Counted from the first letter of the stretch, positions 46,462 through 55,611 are shown. The stretch is 64,000 nt of DNA from Bacillus sp. FSL H8-0547 (GCA_038002745.1 JBBODD010000001.1:2790001-2854000), one strand, 5' to 3'. Numbers and translations: made by a program. Notes: generated from the letters alone by a model not told the origin.

Positions 46462-46766
46462 ATGTATGTAGATCCAGGATCAAAAAAAGAGACTCATCTA
46501 AGTTCAATAGTCAAAGTACAGCTATTTCAGCAATAGAAAGTGCTTTGATTGCTAATTCTAACGAAATATCAAAGTGGTTGTTAGACGATAATGCTACTAG
46601 TTCAAAAAGCTTGACACATAAAATTGATTTTTCAATAGGTAAAGGTTATAGCTCAGGTGGATCTAGCCTAGACAAAAATCTTCAAGGTGTGTTTATGCTA
46701 ATTAAAAAAGATAGGAACTCGGAGACTGGATTTAGCATAGTAACAGCATATCCTAGAAAACAATAA
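46462..46766 (+). pseudogene. Remnant of a polymorphic toxin, RNase A-like (CdiA-CT type) C-terminal domain
   Basis: Two overlapping frames. The first begins at ATG 46462 after a strong AGGAGG site and stops at 46536. The second is open from about 46440 to 46766 and encodes SSKFNSQSTAISAIESALIANSNEISKWLL ... GFSIVTAYP (shown in parts), the pattern of the end of the bacterial RNase A-like toxin domain. A one-base shift near 46490-46500 would join them. The catalytic N-terminal part, with the conserved His region, and the whole delivery part are missing, so the toxin is dead. An immunity-type gene follows 12 nt later. Confidence 0.6.
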
Positions 46767-46778
46767 AAAGGAGTAAGA

Positions 46779-47072
46779 ATGATGAATATCAATGAGGAGT
46801 ATGAATGGTTCAAATTTTTTTTCGATTGCTACTATAACCAATCCTTTGATGGGAGTTTAGATGAGAGATTTGTCGATATACTGGATTCTGAGAAAGAGTG
46901 GGTAATACAGAAGTTAAGGCAAGAAATTTTGGAATTGGAAAAAGTTCATGTCGAAAAAGATATCAAAAAATGGAATGAAATTGAAATTTTAGTCCATGAT
47001 AATAGTTTAAGGTATCTACCATTTGATTTTGGAGAAGAATTTATCAAAACGGCAAAAAAACATCTATTTTAA
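46779..47072 (+). CDS. Putative immunity protein of the toxin remnant
   Basis: A 97-residue acidic protein (many Glu and Asp) rich in aromatic residues, starting MMNINEEYEWFKFFFDCYY. I do not recognise a named family with certainty; size, acidity and place directly after a toxin C-terminal fragment fit an immunity protein of CDI-like systems. AAGGAGTAAG precedes the ATG pair, and the gap to the toxin stop is 12 nt. Its base composition is clearly AT-richer than the core genes. The frame is intact, so it could still protect against incoming toxin. Confidence 0.6.
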   Translation: MMNINEEYEWFKFFFDCYYNQSFDGSLDERFVDILDSEKEWVIQKLRQEILELEKVHVEKDIKKWNEIEILVHDNSLRYLPFDFGEEFIKTAKKHLF

Positions 47073-47207
47073 TAAAAGGCGGGTATCTTGCGTAAATAAA
47101 ATATTAATTTCTCTCAAAGTTGTCTAACATTTTGTAATAACGTTTAACTTTATGTGCTAATGACCCAAAATCTAAAATAACAGTTACTTTTGTTCTGAAA
47201 CAGATAA

Positions 47208-47242
47208 GAGGCTTCCCGATAGTTTTAGGGAAGCCTTTTTTG
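47208..47242 (+). terminator. Terminator downstream of the immunity gene
   Basis: AGGCTTCCC / GGGAAGCCT hairpin with TTTTTT. The 135 nt between the gene and this hairpin, and the 170 nt after it, hold no recognisable gene. Confidence 0.8.
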
Positions 47243-47413
47243 CTATTTTATTGTTGTCTCCAATTATATCTTATAAACAGGAAATCTTTAAACAAGATAG
47301 AGGGGGATTAATAGTTAGAGGTGATCTGTCCACTTGTTTTATTACCCCAAAACCTCCCCCAATCTCCCCCAAATAAATACGTTATTATGTGTTATTCTAA
47401 GAACCAAACAAAT

Positions 47414-47456
47414 TAAAAAAACCCTAGAAAAGCCGTTTTATCAACGTTTCTAGGGT
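47414..47456 (-). terminator. Terminator of rpsD
   Basis: CCCTAGAAACG / AGCC..TTTCTAGGG hairpin with a seven-T run on the minus strand, about 30 nt after the rpsD stop. Confidence 0.85.
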
Positions 47457-47486
47457 TTTATAAAAGTTATTTAAGAACCACTTTAC

Positions 47487-48089
47487 TTAACGAGAGTAGA
47501 ACTCAACGATAAGAGCTTCGTTAATTTCAGCAGGCATTTCAGAACGCTCTGGAAGACGAGTGAAAGTACCTTCTAATTTGTCAGCATCGAAAGTTAGGAA
47601 ATCAGGAACGAAGTTGTTTACTTCGATAGATTCTTTAACGATGTCAAGGTTGCGAGATTTTTCGCGAAGTGTAACTGTTTGACCTGGCTTCACTTGGTAT
47701 GATGGAATGTCTACGCGGCTTCCATCAACCATGATGTGGCCATGGTTAACAACTTGGCGTGCCTGGCGGCGAGTGCGAGCTAGGCCTAAACGATAAACAA
47801 CGTTGTCAAGACGTGATTCAAGAAGAATCATGAAGTTTTCACCGTGTTTACCAGTCATTTTAGCAGCTTTGTCAAATGTGTTGCGGAATTGACGCTCGTT
47901 CACACCGAACATGTGGCGAAGCTTTTGTTTTTCTTGAAGCTGTAAGCCGTACTCAGAAAGTTTTTTACGCTGAGTCGGGCCGTGCTGACCTGGTGCGAAT
48001 GGACGCTTTTCTAATTCTTTACCTGTTCCGCTTAATGAAATTCCCAGACGGCGGGAAAGTTTCCAACTTGGACCTGTATAACGAGACAT
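47487..48089 (-). CDS. rpsD: 30S ribosomal protein S4
   Basis: Primary-assembly 16S rRNA-binding protein; the 200-residue length is normal for Bacillus S4. It begins [16 protein letters not shown], has an S4 domain around residues 90-150 ([21 protein letters not shown]) and ends in EFYSR. AAGGAGGAG lies upstream of ATG 48089. It is monocistronic with a long leader, through which S4 represses its own synthesis in B. subtilis. No zinc-binding cysteines are present, so it is the C- form. Confidence 0.97.
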   Translation of the reverse strand: MSRYTGPSWKLSRRLGISLSGTGKELEKRPFAPGQHGPTQRKKLSEYGLQLQEKQKLRHMFGVNERQFRNTFDKAAKMTGKHGENFMILLESRLDNVVYRLGLARTRRQARQVVNHGHIMVDGSRVDIPSYQVKPGQTVTLREKSRNLDIVKESIEVNNFVPDFLTFDADKLEGTFTRLPERSEMPAEINEALIVEFYSR

Positions 48090-48277
48090 AGATGTCTCCT
48101 CCTTACATGTTTTTATTTGGCATAAAATAAAAACAGACTGACCCTGACTGAGTGCACATTTTGTTTTCATATATCCTCGCTCCAGCAGCAGAGAGTTACA
48201 CGATACACCTCATCACAGAGGAACAAAATGAAATCACAGCAGTGGTATCAATAGGCTGCGAATATTTATTTTACACA
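48090..48277 (-). promoter_or_regulatory. Long rpsD leader (possible S4 autoregulatory RNA)
   Basis: About 190 nt of transcribed leader predicted between the promoter and the start codon, with several inverted repeats such as AGCAGCAGAGAG and AAAACAGACTG segments. Autoregulation by S4 is established for B. subtilis rpsD; I did not fold this leader. Confidence 0.45.
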
Positions 48278-48283
48278 ACGATC

Positions 48284-48312
48284 ATTATATAATTTTGATA
48301 TTTGAAAGTCAA
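48284..48312 (-). promoter_or_regulatory. Strong sigma-A promoter of rpsD
   Basis: Minus-strand TTGACT (48312-48307), 17-nt spacer, TATAAT (48289-48284). Confidence 0.85.
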
Positions 48313-48433
48313 CAATCTATTAAGAAAGACGATAATACAAATAGAGGAAATAACACATTCGGATAAGAAATTGGAAAAAAATATATGTTATACTGAAGTA
48401 ACGAAAGCTGATTCGGACATACGGGGGATTTTT

Positions 48434-50230
48434 GTGACAAGTCATTCTGAATACATACTACTATCCATTAAAAGTTCTTTTTTTGATTATATCAGCAGTC
48501 AGGCACGTCCGTACAGCAGACAGGCAGAGGAATATGCTGTCAGCTGCCTCCAATCATATTTAAGTGCAGAGTGTGTTTCTTTTTTTGAGCGCAAAGAGGA
48601 TCAGTACCTGTTGATTGCTGCAAGTTCGCATTCCTACCACACGGTGCCCTTCAGACAGAAACGCTCATTAATTGAGCGGACAGAGTCAAGGGTTGACCTT
48701 ATGCTTTCTGAGGGATTCCTGCTTTCCGTAACAGAGAAGGAACACGTTTTCGATGAAGATTTTTATAGACTTTTAACTAAAGAGTGCAATCATTTTCTTG
48801 CTTACTTTCAGCGCCTTCAAAAGAAAACGGAAATGGAAAAAAACTATCAGGAGCTTTATGCGCTTACTAAAAAGCTTCATGCGACGATGAATAAGGATGA
48901 AGTGTTAAATCAATTCATTTTTTCTCTTCAGAAATTGTTTCCTGACTACCTGTTTTATTTATTTTTATCGCATGACAGTGACAGCAGACATGAACTGCCG
49001 GTGAAAGAGTTCGATTACGAAGGAACAGGCAGTGCGAGCGCAATGGAAGCCTATTTGACGGGAGAGATTAAATGGGATGCCCCGGAGTCTGCAAACCAGG
49101 TAATTTTGTATGCGCCGCTTAAAGGGAACCAGGGCATATACGGTGTAGTCGAGGTTACTCAGCAGAACCGGTCTGAACTGGACGAGGATGAAACGGTGAT
49201 GACGGCTTCACTTGCAGAAGCTGCCGGTCATGCTTATGAAAATGCCAAACTCTACGAACAGTCGAAAAAACTGGTTTCTGATTTGCAGCTCATCAATGAG
49301 ACATCTCACAAACTCAACAAAAACTTAAGGCTGATCGATACGATGACTTATATGTCGGACAGGATTATCCGTTCTTTTTCTGCTGATGAGACCGGCTTCT
49401 TTTATACCAGCAGCGAAGGCGGAACACGGATGCTGCCTGGCAGCACTTCTTTTTTTAAGACTGAGGGTGCAGATTTTTACCTGAGACTTGCAGAAAGCAG
49501 AGTGAGACAGGAGCTTGAAGGAGTATTCATCGGTGACTTAAAGGTGAAAGATGCCGCTTTTTCTTCCATGATTGCCATTCCGATGGTGCAAAGGGATGAA
49601 TTGAAGGGTTTTGCTGTTATTTTGCACAGAGAACCCTATGCGTTCACGTTTGAAATGTTTAAATTGATGCAGTCGCTCATTCACCATTCAACGCTTGCAT
49701 TAATGAACTCCATGCTGAGAGAAGAACTTGAACTGCTTGTGATTACAGACCACCTTACAAAACTTTATTCCCGCAATTATCTGGATGATTCGGTGCACCA
49801 CTCTCTTAAAACAGACAGCCAGGGAGCACTTATCTTAATGGATATTGATGATTTTAAAGCCGTTAATGATACGCACGGACATCAGACAGGGGACGATGTG
49901 TTAATTCAGGTGGCCGGCATCATTATGAACAGCATCAGAAAAAATGATGTTGGAGCCAGATGGGGCGGTGAGGAGCTTGCCGTTTACTTGCCTCAGGCTG
50001 ACCCTCATTTTGGCATCGAACTTGCGAACCGCATCGTTGAGTCTGTAAAGAATGAGACCTTTCCGTCTGTTACCATTTCGTGCGGCGTCGCCCACTGGAC
50101 GGCAGAGGAGCCTGAATCACTGAAAAGAATGATAAGAAGAGCGGATCAGGCGCTTTACAAAGCAAAAGAAAACGGAAAGAACTGCGTTGTCTTTCATGAA
50201 GAATCAGAGGTCGTGCACGAGACCTCCTGA
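48434..50230 (+). CDS. ytrP: GAF and GGDEF domain protein YtrP
   Basis: Probable diguanylate cyclase. The 598-residue protein has GAF-like regions (about residues 140-280 and 300-430) and a C-terminal GGDEF domain with ITDHLTKLYSRNYL, LMDIDDFKAVNDTHGHQ and the active-site form RWGGEEL. GGEEL is compatible with catalysis. B. subtilis YtrP has similar architecture. I start it at GTG 48434, six nt after GGGGGA, giving near-family length; the frame is open to 48302 but overlaps the rpsD promoter. No membrane helix is seen. Confidence 0.85.
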   Translation: MTSHSEYILLSIKSSFFDYISSQARPYSRQAEEYAVSCLQSYLSAECVSFFERKEDQYLLIAASSHSYHTVPFRQKRSLIERTESRVDLMLSEGFLLSVTEKEHVFDEDFYRLLTKECNHFLAYFQRLQKKTEMEKNYQELYALTKKLHATMNKDEVLNQFIFSLQKLFPDYLFYLFLSHDSDSRHELPVKEFDYEGTGSASAMEAYLTGEIKWDAPESANQVILYAPLKGNQGIYGVVEVTQQNRSELDEDETVMTASLAEAAGHAYENAKLYEQSKKLVSDLQLINETSHKLNKNLRLIDTMTYMSDRIIRSFSADETGFFYTSSEGGTRMLPGSTSFFKTEGADFYLRLAESRVRQELEGVFIGDLKVKDAAFSSMIAIPMVQRDELKGFAVILHREPYAFTFEMFKLMQSLIHHSTLALMNSMLREELELLVITDHLTKLYSRNYLDDSVHHSLKTDSQGALILMDIDDFKAVNDTHGHQTGDDVLIQVAGIIMNSIRKNDVGARWGGEELAVYLPQADPHFGIELANRIVESVKNETFPSVTISCGVAHWTAEEPESLKRMIRRADQALYKAKENGKNCVVFHEESEVVHETS

Positions 50231-50252
50231 TGCTTCTTTTTTTATGATAATA

Positions 50253-50290
50253 AGAAAGCGCTTTCAAAATAAGCTAGTTTATCATATGAT
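50253..50290 (+). promoter_or_regulatory. Promoter with strong cre site before the methionine gamma-lyase gene
   Basis: AGAAAGCGCTTTCA at 50253-50266 matches the CcpA cre consensus at 13 of 14 positions and is a near-perfect palindrome. It overlaps the -35 TTTCAA (50262-50267); a 17-nt spacer leads to TATGAT (50285-50290). That placement predicts repression. Confidence 0.65.
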
Positions 50291-50321
50291 ATGTAAGGCA
50301 GCAGCTTAAGGGGGAAAAGAC

Positions 50322-51506
50322 ATGGGGAAGGAATATCAATTTGAAACAAAGGTGATTCACAGTCAGGAAAAGATGAAAGATCCATATAACAGTCTGGCTC
50401 CGCCGCTTTATCAAACGGCCACTTTTATTTTTGACAGGGCGGAAACAGGCGAGCAGAGATTTGCAGGAGCAGAAGAAGGACATATTTATTCAAGGCTCGG
50501 CAATCCGACGGTTCAGCTGGCTGAACAAAAGATTGCGTCGCTTGAAGGAGCAGAAGCAGCACTTGCTTTTGGATCAGGCATGGGAGCGGTTTCTGCCGTT
50601 ATGATGTCAATGGTGAGAACGGGTTCTCACATTCTTTGCTCAAAAGGGATCTACGGCTGTACGTTTGGTCTTTTGAACATGCTGAAAGAAAAGTTTGGCG
50701 TGACGTATTCGTTTTCTGAGCTTGCTTCAAAAGAAGAGATTGAAAAAGAGATTAGACCGGAAACTGCCTTTATTTATATTGAAACGCCAATTAATCCGAC
50801 GATGCAAATCATCAGTCTTCAAACCGTTGCAGAAGCTGCTAAAGCTCATGGGCTTCGCGTCGTGGTTGACAATACGTTCTGCTCGCCGTACCTTCAGCAG
50901 CCGCTTTCTCACGGCTGTGATATTGTTCTTCACAGCGCCACGAAATACATCAGCGGGCATGGAGATGTGATCGGCGGGTTTGCTGCGGGGGATAAAGAGT
51001 ACATTCAAAAGCTTGCTATGACAGAAAGGAAAGATATCGGGGCAATTATGTCTCCGTTTGATGCATGGCTTTTGCTTAGAGGGCTGAAGACTCTCCCAGT
51101 CAGAATGGACCGGCATTGTGAGAGTGCTGCCGAAATTGCCGGGAGATTGCTGAAGCATCCTGCAGTCGGGCAGGTTGTGTATCCATTTATCGGTGACTCT
51201 GAGGAAACGCGTATTGCCAGAAAGCAAATGAAAAAAGGCGGCGGACTGATTTCTTTCACGTTAAAAGAAGAGAGCAAATTGGAGGTTCAGCGATTTATGA
51301 ACGCGCTGAATCTTATAAAAATCGCTGTAAGTCTGGGTGATGCGGAGAGTCTGATTCAGCATCCTGCCACTATGACCCATTCGGTTATTCCAGAATCGGA
51401 AAGGCAGGAGATGGGCATCAGCGACAATCTTGTGCGGCTGTCTGTCGGCCTTGAAAATGTGGAAGACATTTGGAATGATCTGAATCAGGCTTTGGATGCT
51501 TTATAA
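50322..51506 (+). CDS. Methionine gamma-lyase-type Cys/Met metabolism PLP enzyme
   Basis: A 394-residue enzyme of the cystathionine gamma-synthase/lyase family. PLP Lys is in HSATKYISGHGD near residue 208, with YSRLGNPT and FGSGMGAVSAV upstream. The sequence KGIYGCTFGLL carries a Cys at the place of the methionine gamma-lyase-specific Cys116, favouring cleavage of methionine to methanethiol, ammonia and 2-oxobutyrate over cystathionine lyase activity. Upstream is a strong cre site, so CcpA repression on preferred sugars is inferred. It is convergent with the free-methionine-sulfoxide reductase gene. Confidence 0.85.
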   Translation: MGKEYQFETKVIHSQEKMKDPYNSLAPPLYQTATFIFDRAETGEQRFAGAEEGHIYSRLGNPTVQLAEQKIASLEGAEAALAFGSGMGAVSAVMMSMVRTGSHILCSKGIYGCTFGLLNMLKEKFGVTYSFSELASKEEIEKEIRPETAFIYIETPINPTMQIISLQTVAEAAKAHGLRVVVDNTFCSPYLQQPLSHGCDIVLHSATKYISGHGDVIGGFAAGDKEYIQKLAMTERKDIGAIMSPFDAWLLLRGLKTLPVRMDRHCESAAEIAGRLLKHPAVGQVVYPFIGDSEETRIARKQMKKGGGLISFTLKEESKLEVQRFMNALNLIKIAVSLGDAESLIQHPATMTHSVIPESERQEMGISDNLVRLSVGLENVEDIWNDLNQALDAL

Positions 51507-51545
51507 AAAAATGCCCAAGGGGTTCTCAGACCTCTCGGGCATTTT
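51507..51545 (+). terminator. Bidirectional terminator after the gamma-lyase gene
   Basis: AAAATGCCC...GAGG / CCTC...GGGCATTTT hairpin between convergent genes. Confidence 0.85.
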
Positions 51546-51569
51546 GTCATACTTTTAAAAGTGGAAAAC

Positions 51570-52049
51570 TCATAGAAATTCAATAAGTGTTTCCGTGAAC
51601 TTCTCCAGATACTTTTGGTCAAGCTCACTGAATCTGTCTTTAATTGGACTGTCAATATCAAGGACGCCGATTAACTCTCCGTTCTTCACCATCGGGACGA
51701 CGATTTCAGACTGAGATGCTGCATCACACGCGATGTGTCCCGGAAAAGCATGAACATCCGCCACTCTCTCCGTTTTGCGGTTAAGAGCAGCGGTCCCGCA
51801 GACGCCTTTTCCGACAGGTATTCTGACGCACGCCGGCAATCCCTGAAACGGGCCAAGAACAAGCTCGCTGTCTTTGTAAAGATAAAAACCGACCCAATTG
51901 ATCTCCTTAAGAAACTGGTTTAATAGAGCCGACGCATTGGCCAGATTGGCAATGGCATCTTTTTCTCCATGCAGCAAAGCCTTCAGCTGCTTAATGAGCA
52001 TTTCGTAATTTTCTTCTTGTTTTCCGCTGTAATTTTCGACATGAAACAC
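51570..52049 (-). CDS. msrC: Free methionine-(R)-sulfoxide reductase, GAF domain (YtsP)
   Basis: Reduces free methionine-R-sulfoxide in the cytosol. The 159-residue protein is a single GAF domain with FQGLPACVRIP, GKGVCGTAA and HIACDAASQSEIVVP, which carry the conserved catalytic cysteines. GTG 52049 aligns with the B. subtilis YtsP start and has AAGGTGGGG upstream; a longer frame to 52079 would include that site. It neighbours a methionine-degrading enzyme, though transcribed oppositely. Confidence 0.9.
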   Translation of the reverse strand: MFHVENYSGKQEENYEMLIKQLKALLHGEKDAIANLANASALLNQFLKEINWVGFYLYKDSELVLGPFQGLPACVRIPVGKGVCGTAALNRKTERVADVHAFPGHIACDAASQSEIVVPMVKNGELIGVLDIDSPIKDRFSELDQKYLEKFTETLIEFL

Positions 52050-52178
52050 GATATTTCCCCACCTTTGTGTATTTTTCACGCGTTTATAAGCGTGCGGACA
52101 AACTTTGTCGAGAAAAGAATAGAGGATATTCTCCTATTTTCTTGAATGTACAAAGTAATGATGAAAGGGGTGAGATTT

Positions 52179-52823
52179 ATGCCAGTGCAGCCGAACGCCT
52201 CCAATCAAACGAAAGAAAAGATTATCGATGCAGCTGTAGCACTGTTCAACACACAGGGCTTTAACGGCACATCCGTGAGGGAAATTGCCAAAAAAGCGAA
52301 TGTCAATGTTGCTCACATCTCCTATTACTTTAATGGAAAGGGCGGCCTTCTGGAATACTTGGTTTCAAAGTATTATGAAGGATACCTTTCAGTCATTGAA
52401 ACAGGCTATCTCCGCCTGAGCCGTGAAACACCAAAAAACTGCTTGCTTCTCTTGATTGGGGATATTCTAAACTATCAGCATGAAAACCGTCAACTTGCAC
52501 GATTTGTTCTGAGAGAAGTAACCCTCGACTCTATGTTGATCAGAGAAGTGATGACAACGTATCTCACAAAAGAGAAGTACTTTTTTAAAGCCATTCTTGA
52601 AGAGGGCATCCTCTCCGGACAGTTCCGGAAAGCACCGATGGCCCACATTCTTGTACAGCTGAAGAGCCTTCTGAACATGCCGTACCTTCAGCCGCAATAT
52701 ATGAGCGAAGTCCTCTATATTCAAACACATGAAATCTACTTCGTGAAACAGTATTTTCACGAAATCGAAATCTGGATTGACCATCTTTTATGCGATCCGT
52801 CAAAGAAGGAAGCGATTGTGTAA
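52179..52823 (+). CDS. refZ: TetR family regulator RefZ
   Basis: TetR-like DNA-binding protein that in B. subtilis positions the FtsZ ring during sporulation by binding motifs near the origin. The 214-residue protein has an N-terminal helix-turn-helix (TSVREIAKKANVNVAHISYYFNGKGGLL) and the RefZ-typical DSMLIREVMTTYLTKEKYFFKA. ATG 52179 has AAAGGGGTG upstream. It is convergent with hisJ, 13 nt apart. No RefZ-binding motif was identified in the window. Confidence 0.9.
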   Translation: MPVQPNASNQTKEKIIDAAVALFNTQGFNGTSVREIAKKANVNVAHISYYFNGKGGLLEYLVSKYYEGYLSVIETGYLRLSRETPKNCLLLLIGDILNYQHENRQLARFVLREVTLDSMLIREVMTTYLTKEKYFFKAILEEGILSGQFRKAPMAHILVQLKSLLNMPYLQPQYMSEVLYIQTHEIYFVKQYFHEIEIWIDHLLCDPSKKEAIV

Positions 52824-52836
52824 GGAATCCTTCCAA

Positions 52837-53640
52837 TCAGACAAGGGCCTCCTCATAATGAAAATAGTGTGCTCCAACATCCTTTGCACTATGGGCATCA
52901 GACCCGTATATGAGAGGGATGTTTTGTTTTTGTGCCTCCCTGATCATCCATCCGTCAAGATAAATCACGCCGCAAAGATCTTTTCTCAGTCCTGCTGTAT
53001 TAAAATCGAGTTCCATCCGGTTCTTTTTAACAGCAGAAAGAAGGGACAGCTGCAGGTCTTTTAAGTCAAACTCAGCCGGAAATGCTTTCTGGAATTTTTT
53101 TATTAGCGTCAGATGTCCCAGCCTGCCCGGCTTATAAGGACCAAGCTCTGATTGAACTGCAGCAAGCAGAGTCTCATAGTAAAGTTCATGCAGCTTCCTT
53201 ACGCCTCCGGCCAATTCCGCCATTTTTAAAAAGGTGTCACTGTCAAAATCAAGGCATTGATACTCAGTGCCGGGTTTCAGAAAATGAACAGACAGAATCC
53301 CGTCATCCATGTACGGGCCATAGTCGTTTAAAAAGCGTTCTGTCCCTTTTTCATAACCGCGGATAAAGTCCACTTCAAAGCCGAGATTAATTTTTATATT
53401 TCCGTCAAAGGACTTTTTCACTGCAGTGACCCGGGTAATATAATCCTCCAATTTAGACCGGCTCATAGCGCTGTCGCTCCCTGGAACAGGATCATTGAAC
53501 CCTTCCGGAAGAGGGGCATGCTCTGTAAAAGTCAGCTCCTCAAAACCTTCATTCAAAGCCCTTTCAACATACATTTCAAGGCTGTCATCAGAGCCGTGCG
53601 GGCAAAATGGCGTATGTACATGTCCGTCTTTTTTTCTCAT
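52837..53640 (-). CDS. hisJ: Histidinol-phosphatase HisJ (PHP family)
   Basis: Dephosphorylates L-histidinol phosphate in histidine synthesis. The 267-residue protein is a PHP-domain enzyme with HVHTPFCPHG at the N-terminus, FTEHAPLP, GFEVDFIRG and GSDAHSAKDVG near the end, which carry the trinuclear metal ligands. GAGGGG precedes the ATG. It is not linked to other his genes, as in B. subtilis (hisJ, formerly ytvP). It is divergent from ezrA. Confidence 0.92.
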   Translation of the reverse strand: MRKKDGHVHTPFCPHGSDDSLEMYVERALNEGFEELTFTEHAPLPEGFNDPVPGSDSAMSRSKLEDYITRVTAVKKSFDGNIKINLGFEVDFIRGYEKGTERFLNDYGPYMDDGILSVHFLKPGTEYQCLDFDSDTFLKMAELAGGVRKLHELYYETLLAAVQSELGPYKPGRLGHLTLIKKFQKAFPAEFDLKDLQLSLLSAVKKNRMELDFNTAGLRKDLCGVIYLDGWMIREAQKQNIPLIYGSDAHSAKDVGAHYFHYEEALV

Positions 53641-53870
53641 GCAGAAAATCCCCTCTCAAGTACCGCGAAATATGGCGATAAATTGTGCAAAAAAATTTAA
53701 AATACCGGTCAAAAATTGTCGTTTACATGGTATCATAAATACAATGAAAAAACATTTAACCGTATAATGAACTGATTACATATGAAAATTCGACAATCGT
53801 TACTTACATTCATATAAATATATTATACCTTGTTATGACGATTTGCTGGAACACAACGAGGGGGCTCACT

Positions 53871-55568
53871 ATGGAAGTCGTTATTGGACTTATTGTCATT
53901 TTGCTGGTTTTATTTGGAGTCGGCTACGCAATCAGAAGAAATATTTACAAAGAAGTAGACCGGCTGGAAGCCTTGAAAATCGAAATCATGAACCGGTCGA
54001 TTGCAGATGAGCTTTCAAAGGTCAAAGATTTAAAGATGACAGGACAGGCGGAAGAATTATTTGAGCGGTGGAGAAAAGAGTGGGACGAGATCCTGACAGC
54101 CCAGCTTCCGGAAGTAGAGGAGCTCCTGTTTGATGCAGAGGATTACGCAGACAAGTACCGCTTTTCCAAATCGAAAAAAGTGCTTGAACATATCGAGAAA
54201 ACGCTTAAGCTTGTTGACGAATCAATTGAAATCATCATCTCTGAAATTGATGAACTGATTACAAGTGAAGAGAAAAACAGCACAGAAATCGAAGAGGTAA
54301 GAATACAGGTCAAAAAAGCGAAGAAGACCCTGCTTGCGCACAGCCATACCTTCGGAAAGTCGCATGCTGCGCTTGAAATCAGGCTTGCAGAAATCACTGA
54401 GGCGCTTAAGCAGTTTGAAGCGGAAACAGAAGAAGGGAATTACCTTGCAGCACGTGAAATCCTTCTGGGGCAAAAGGACGAGATCCATATTCTCCTTGAG
54501 AAGATTGACGAAATTCCAAAGCTGCTCGCAGAATGTCAGACTGTCATTCCAAATCAGCTTTCAGAGCTGTCTGACGGCTATCAGGAAATGCTTGAGAACG
54601 GATTCCACCTGAAGCATATCCAGCTTGAGACAGAGCTTGAAAAAATGAACAAACAGCTGGAGGCGTATATGGCCCTTCTTGCTCAAGGCGAGACTCTCGA
54701 AGTAAAAGAAAATATAGAAGAGATGCAGGAAGCGATTGATACTTTTTACGACTTGCTTGAAAAAGAAGTACTCGCCCATCATTTCGTCCAGACCGCTGCT
54801 GTAAAAATAGATGAGCAGCTTGCAGATCTTCTTAAAAAGCGTCAGGAAACAGAAGAAGAAGCGGAACTTGTCAAAGAAAGCTACCAGATTTCAGAAGTGG
54901 ACCTTGACCGCCGCCGTAAAATTGAAAAACAGATTTCAGCGCTGTGCAAACAGTTTTCTCTTATCCAGAACAAGCTTCAGTCCGAACAGCTGGCCCATTC
55001 CATTTTGAAGGAAGAGCTCGAACAGCTCCAAAGACAAATCGAAGAAGTGCGTGCAGAGCACCAGGAATTCAGTGAAATGCTCCGTGTACTGAGGAAGGAA
55101 GAAAGAGAAGCGCGGGCAGCCCTTGCTGAAGGAAGAAAACAGCTTTATGAAGCAAGCCGGAAGATTCAAAAAAGCAACGTTCCGGGACTGCCGCCAAATC
55201 TTGCAGAACTTTTGAAAGAAGCGAAGCGTTCGCTCGCAGACGCTGGCCGAAAGCTTGAAGAAATCCCGCTTAATATGATTGATGTTAATCGTATCCTTGA
55301 AGAAGCGACTGCTCATATTGAAATTTTTTCAAGACAGTCAGACGAAATGATTGAACAAGTCTACCTGACAGAGAAAGTCATTCAGTACGGCAACAAGTAC
55401 CGGAGAAGAAATGGTACGCTTGCTGAACAGCTGAAAGAAGCGGAGGATCACTTCCGCAATTATGAATATACAAAGTCGCTCGATAAAGCAGCTGCAGCCT
55501 TGGAACAGGTTGAGCCTGGCTCGCTGTCAAAGCTTCAAAGCATGCTGGAAGAACAGACGTCCAAATAA
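53871..55568 (+). CDS. ezrA: Septation ring formation regulator EzrA
   Basis: Membrane-anchored negative regulator of FtsZ ring assembly and divisome component. The 565-residue protein has one N-terminal helix (VVIGLIVILLVLFGVGYAI) and then continuous coiled coil built from spectrin-like repeats. ATG 53871 has GAGGGGG upstream; the frame extends to 53835 without a ribosome site. A divergent promoter region of about 230 nt separates it from hisJ. A terminator follows. Confidence 0.95.
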   Translation: MEVVIGLIVILLVLFGVGYAIRRNIYKEVDRLEALKIEIMNRSIADELSKVKDLKMTGQAEELFERWRKEWDEILTAQLPEVEELLFDAEDYADKYRFSKSKKVLEHIEKTLKLVDESIEIIISEIDELITSEEKNSTEIEEVRIQVKKAKKTLLAHSHTFGKSHAALEIRLAEITEALKQFEAETEEGNYLAAREILLGQKDEIHILLEKIDEIPKLLAECQTVIPNQLSELSDGYQEMLENGFHLKHIQLETELEKMNKQLEAYMALLAQGETLEVKENIEEMQEAIDTFYDLLEKEVLAHHFVQTAAVKIDEQLADLLKKRQETEEEAELVKESYQISEVDLDRRRKIEKQISALCKQFSLIQNKLQSEQLAHSILKEELEQLQRQIEEVRAEHQEFSEMLRVLRKEEREARAALAEGRKQLYEASRKIQKSNVPGLPPNLAELLKEAKRSLADAGRKLEEIPLNMIDVNRILEEATAHIEIFSRQSDEMIEQVYLTEKVIQYGNKYRRRNGTLAEQLKEAEDHFRNYEYTKSLDKAAAALEQVEPGSLSKLQSMLEEQTSK

Positions 55569-55606
55569 AAAAGATCCCGCACCTTCAACGGTGCGGGATC
55601 TTTTTT
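55566..55606. terminator. Bidirectional terminator between ezrA and brnQ
   Basis: AAAAAAGATCCCGCACC / GGTGCGGGATCTTTTTT between convergent genes. Confidence 0.92.
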
Positions 55607-55611
55607 ATTTG

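Noticed and set aside
46545-46766. Complete 73-residue gene
   Set aside because: The start would be a TTG without ribosome site inside a conserved toxin domain; it is better explained as the tail of a frameshifted toxin remnant.
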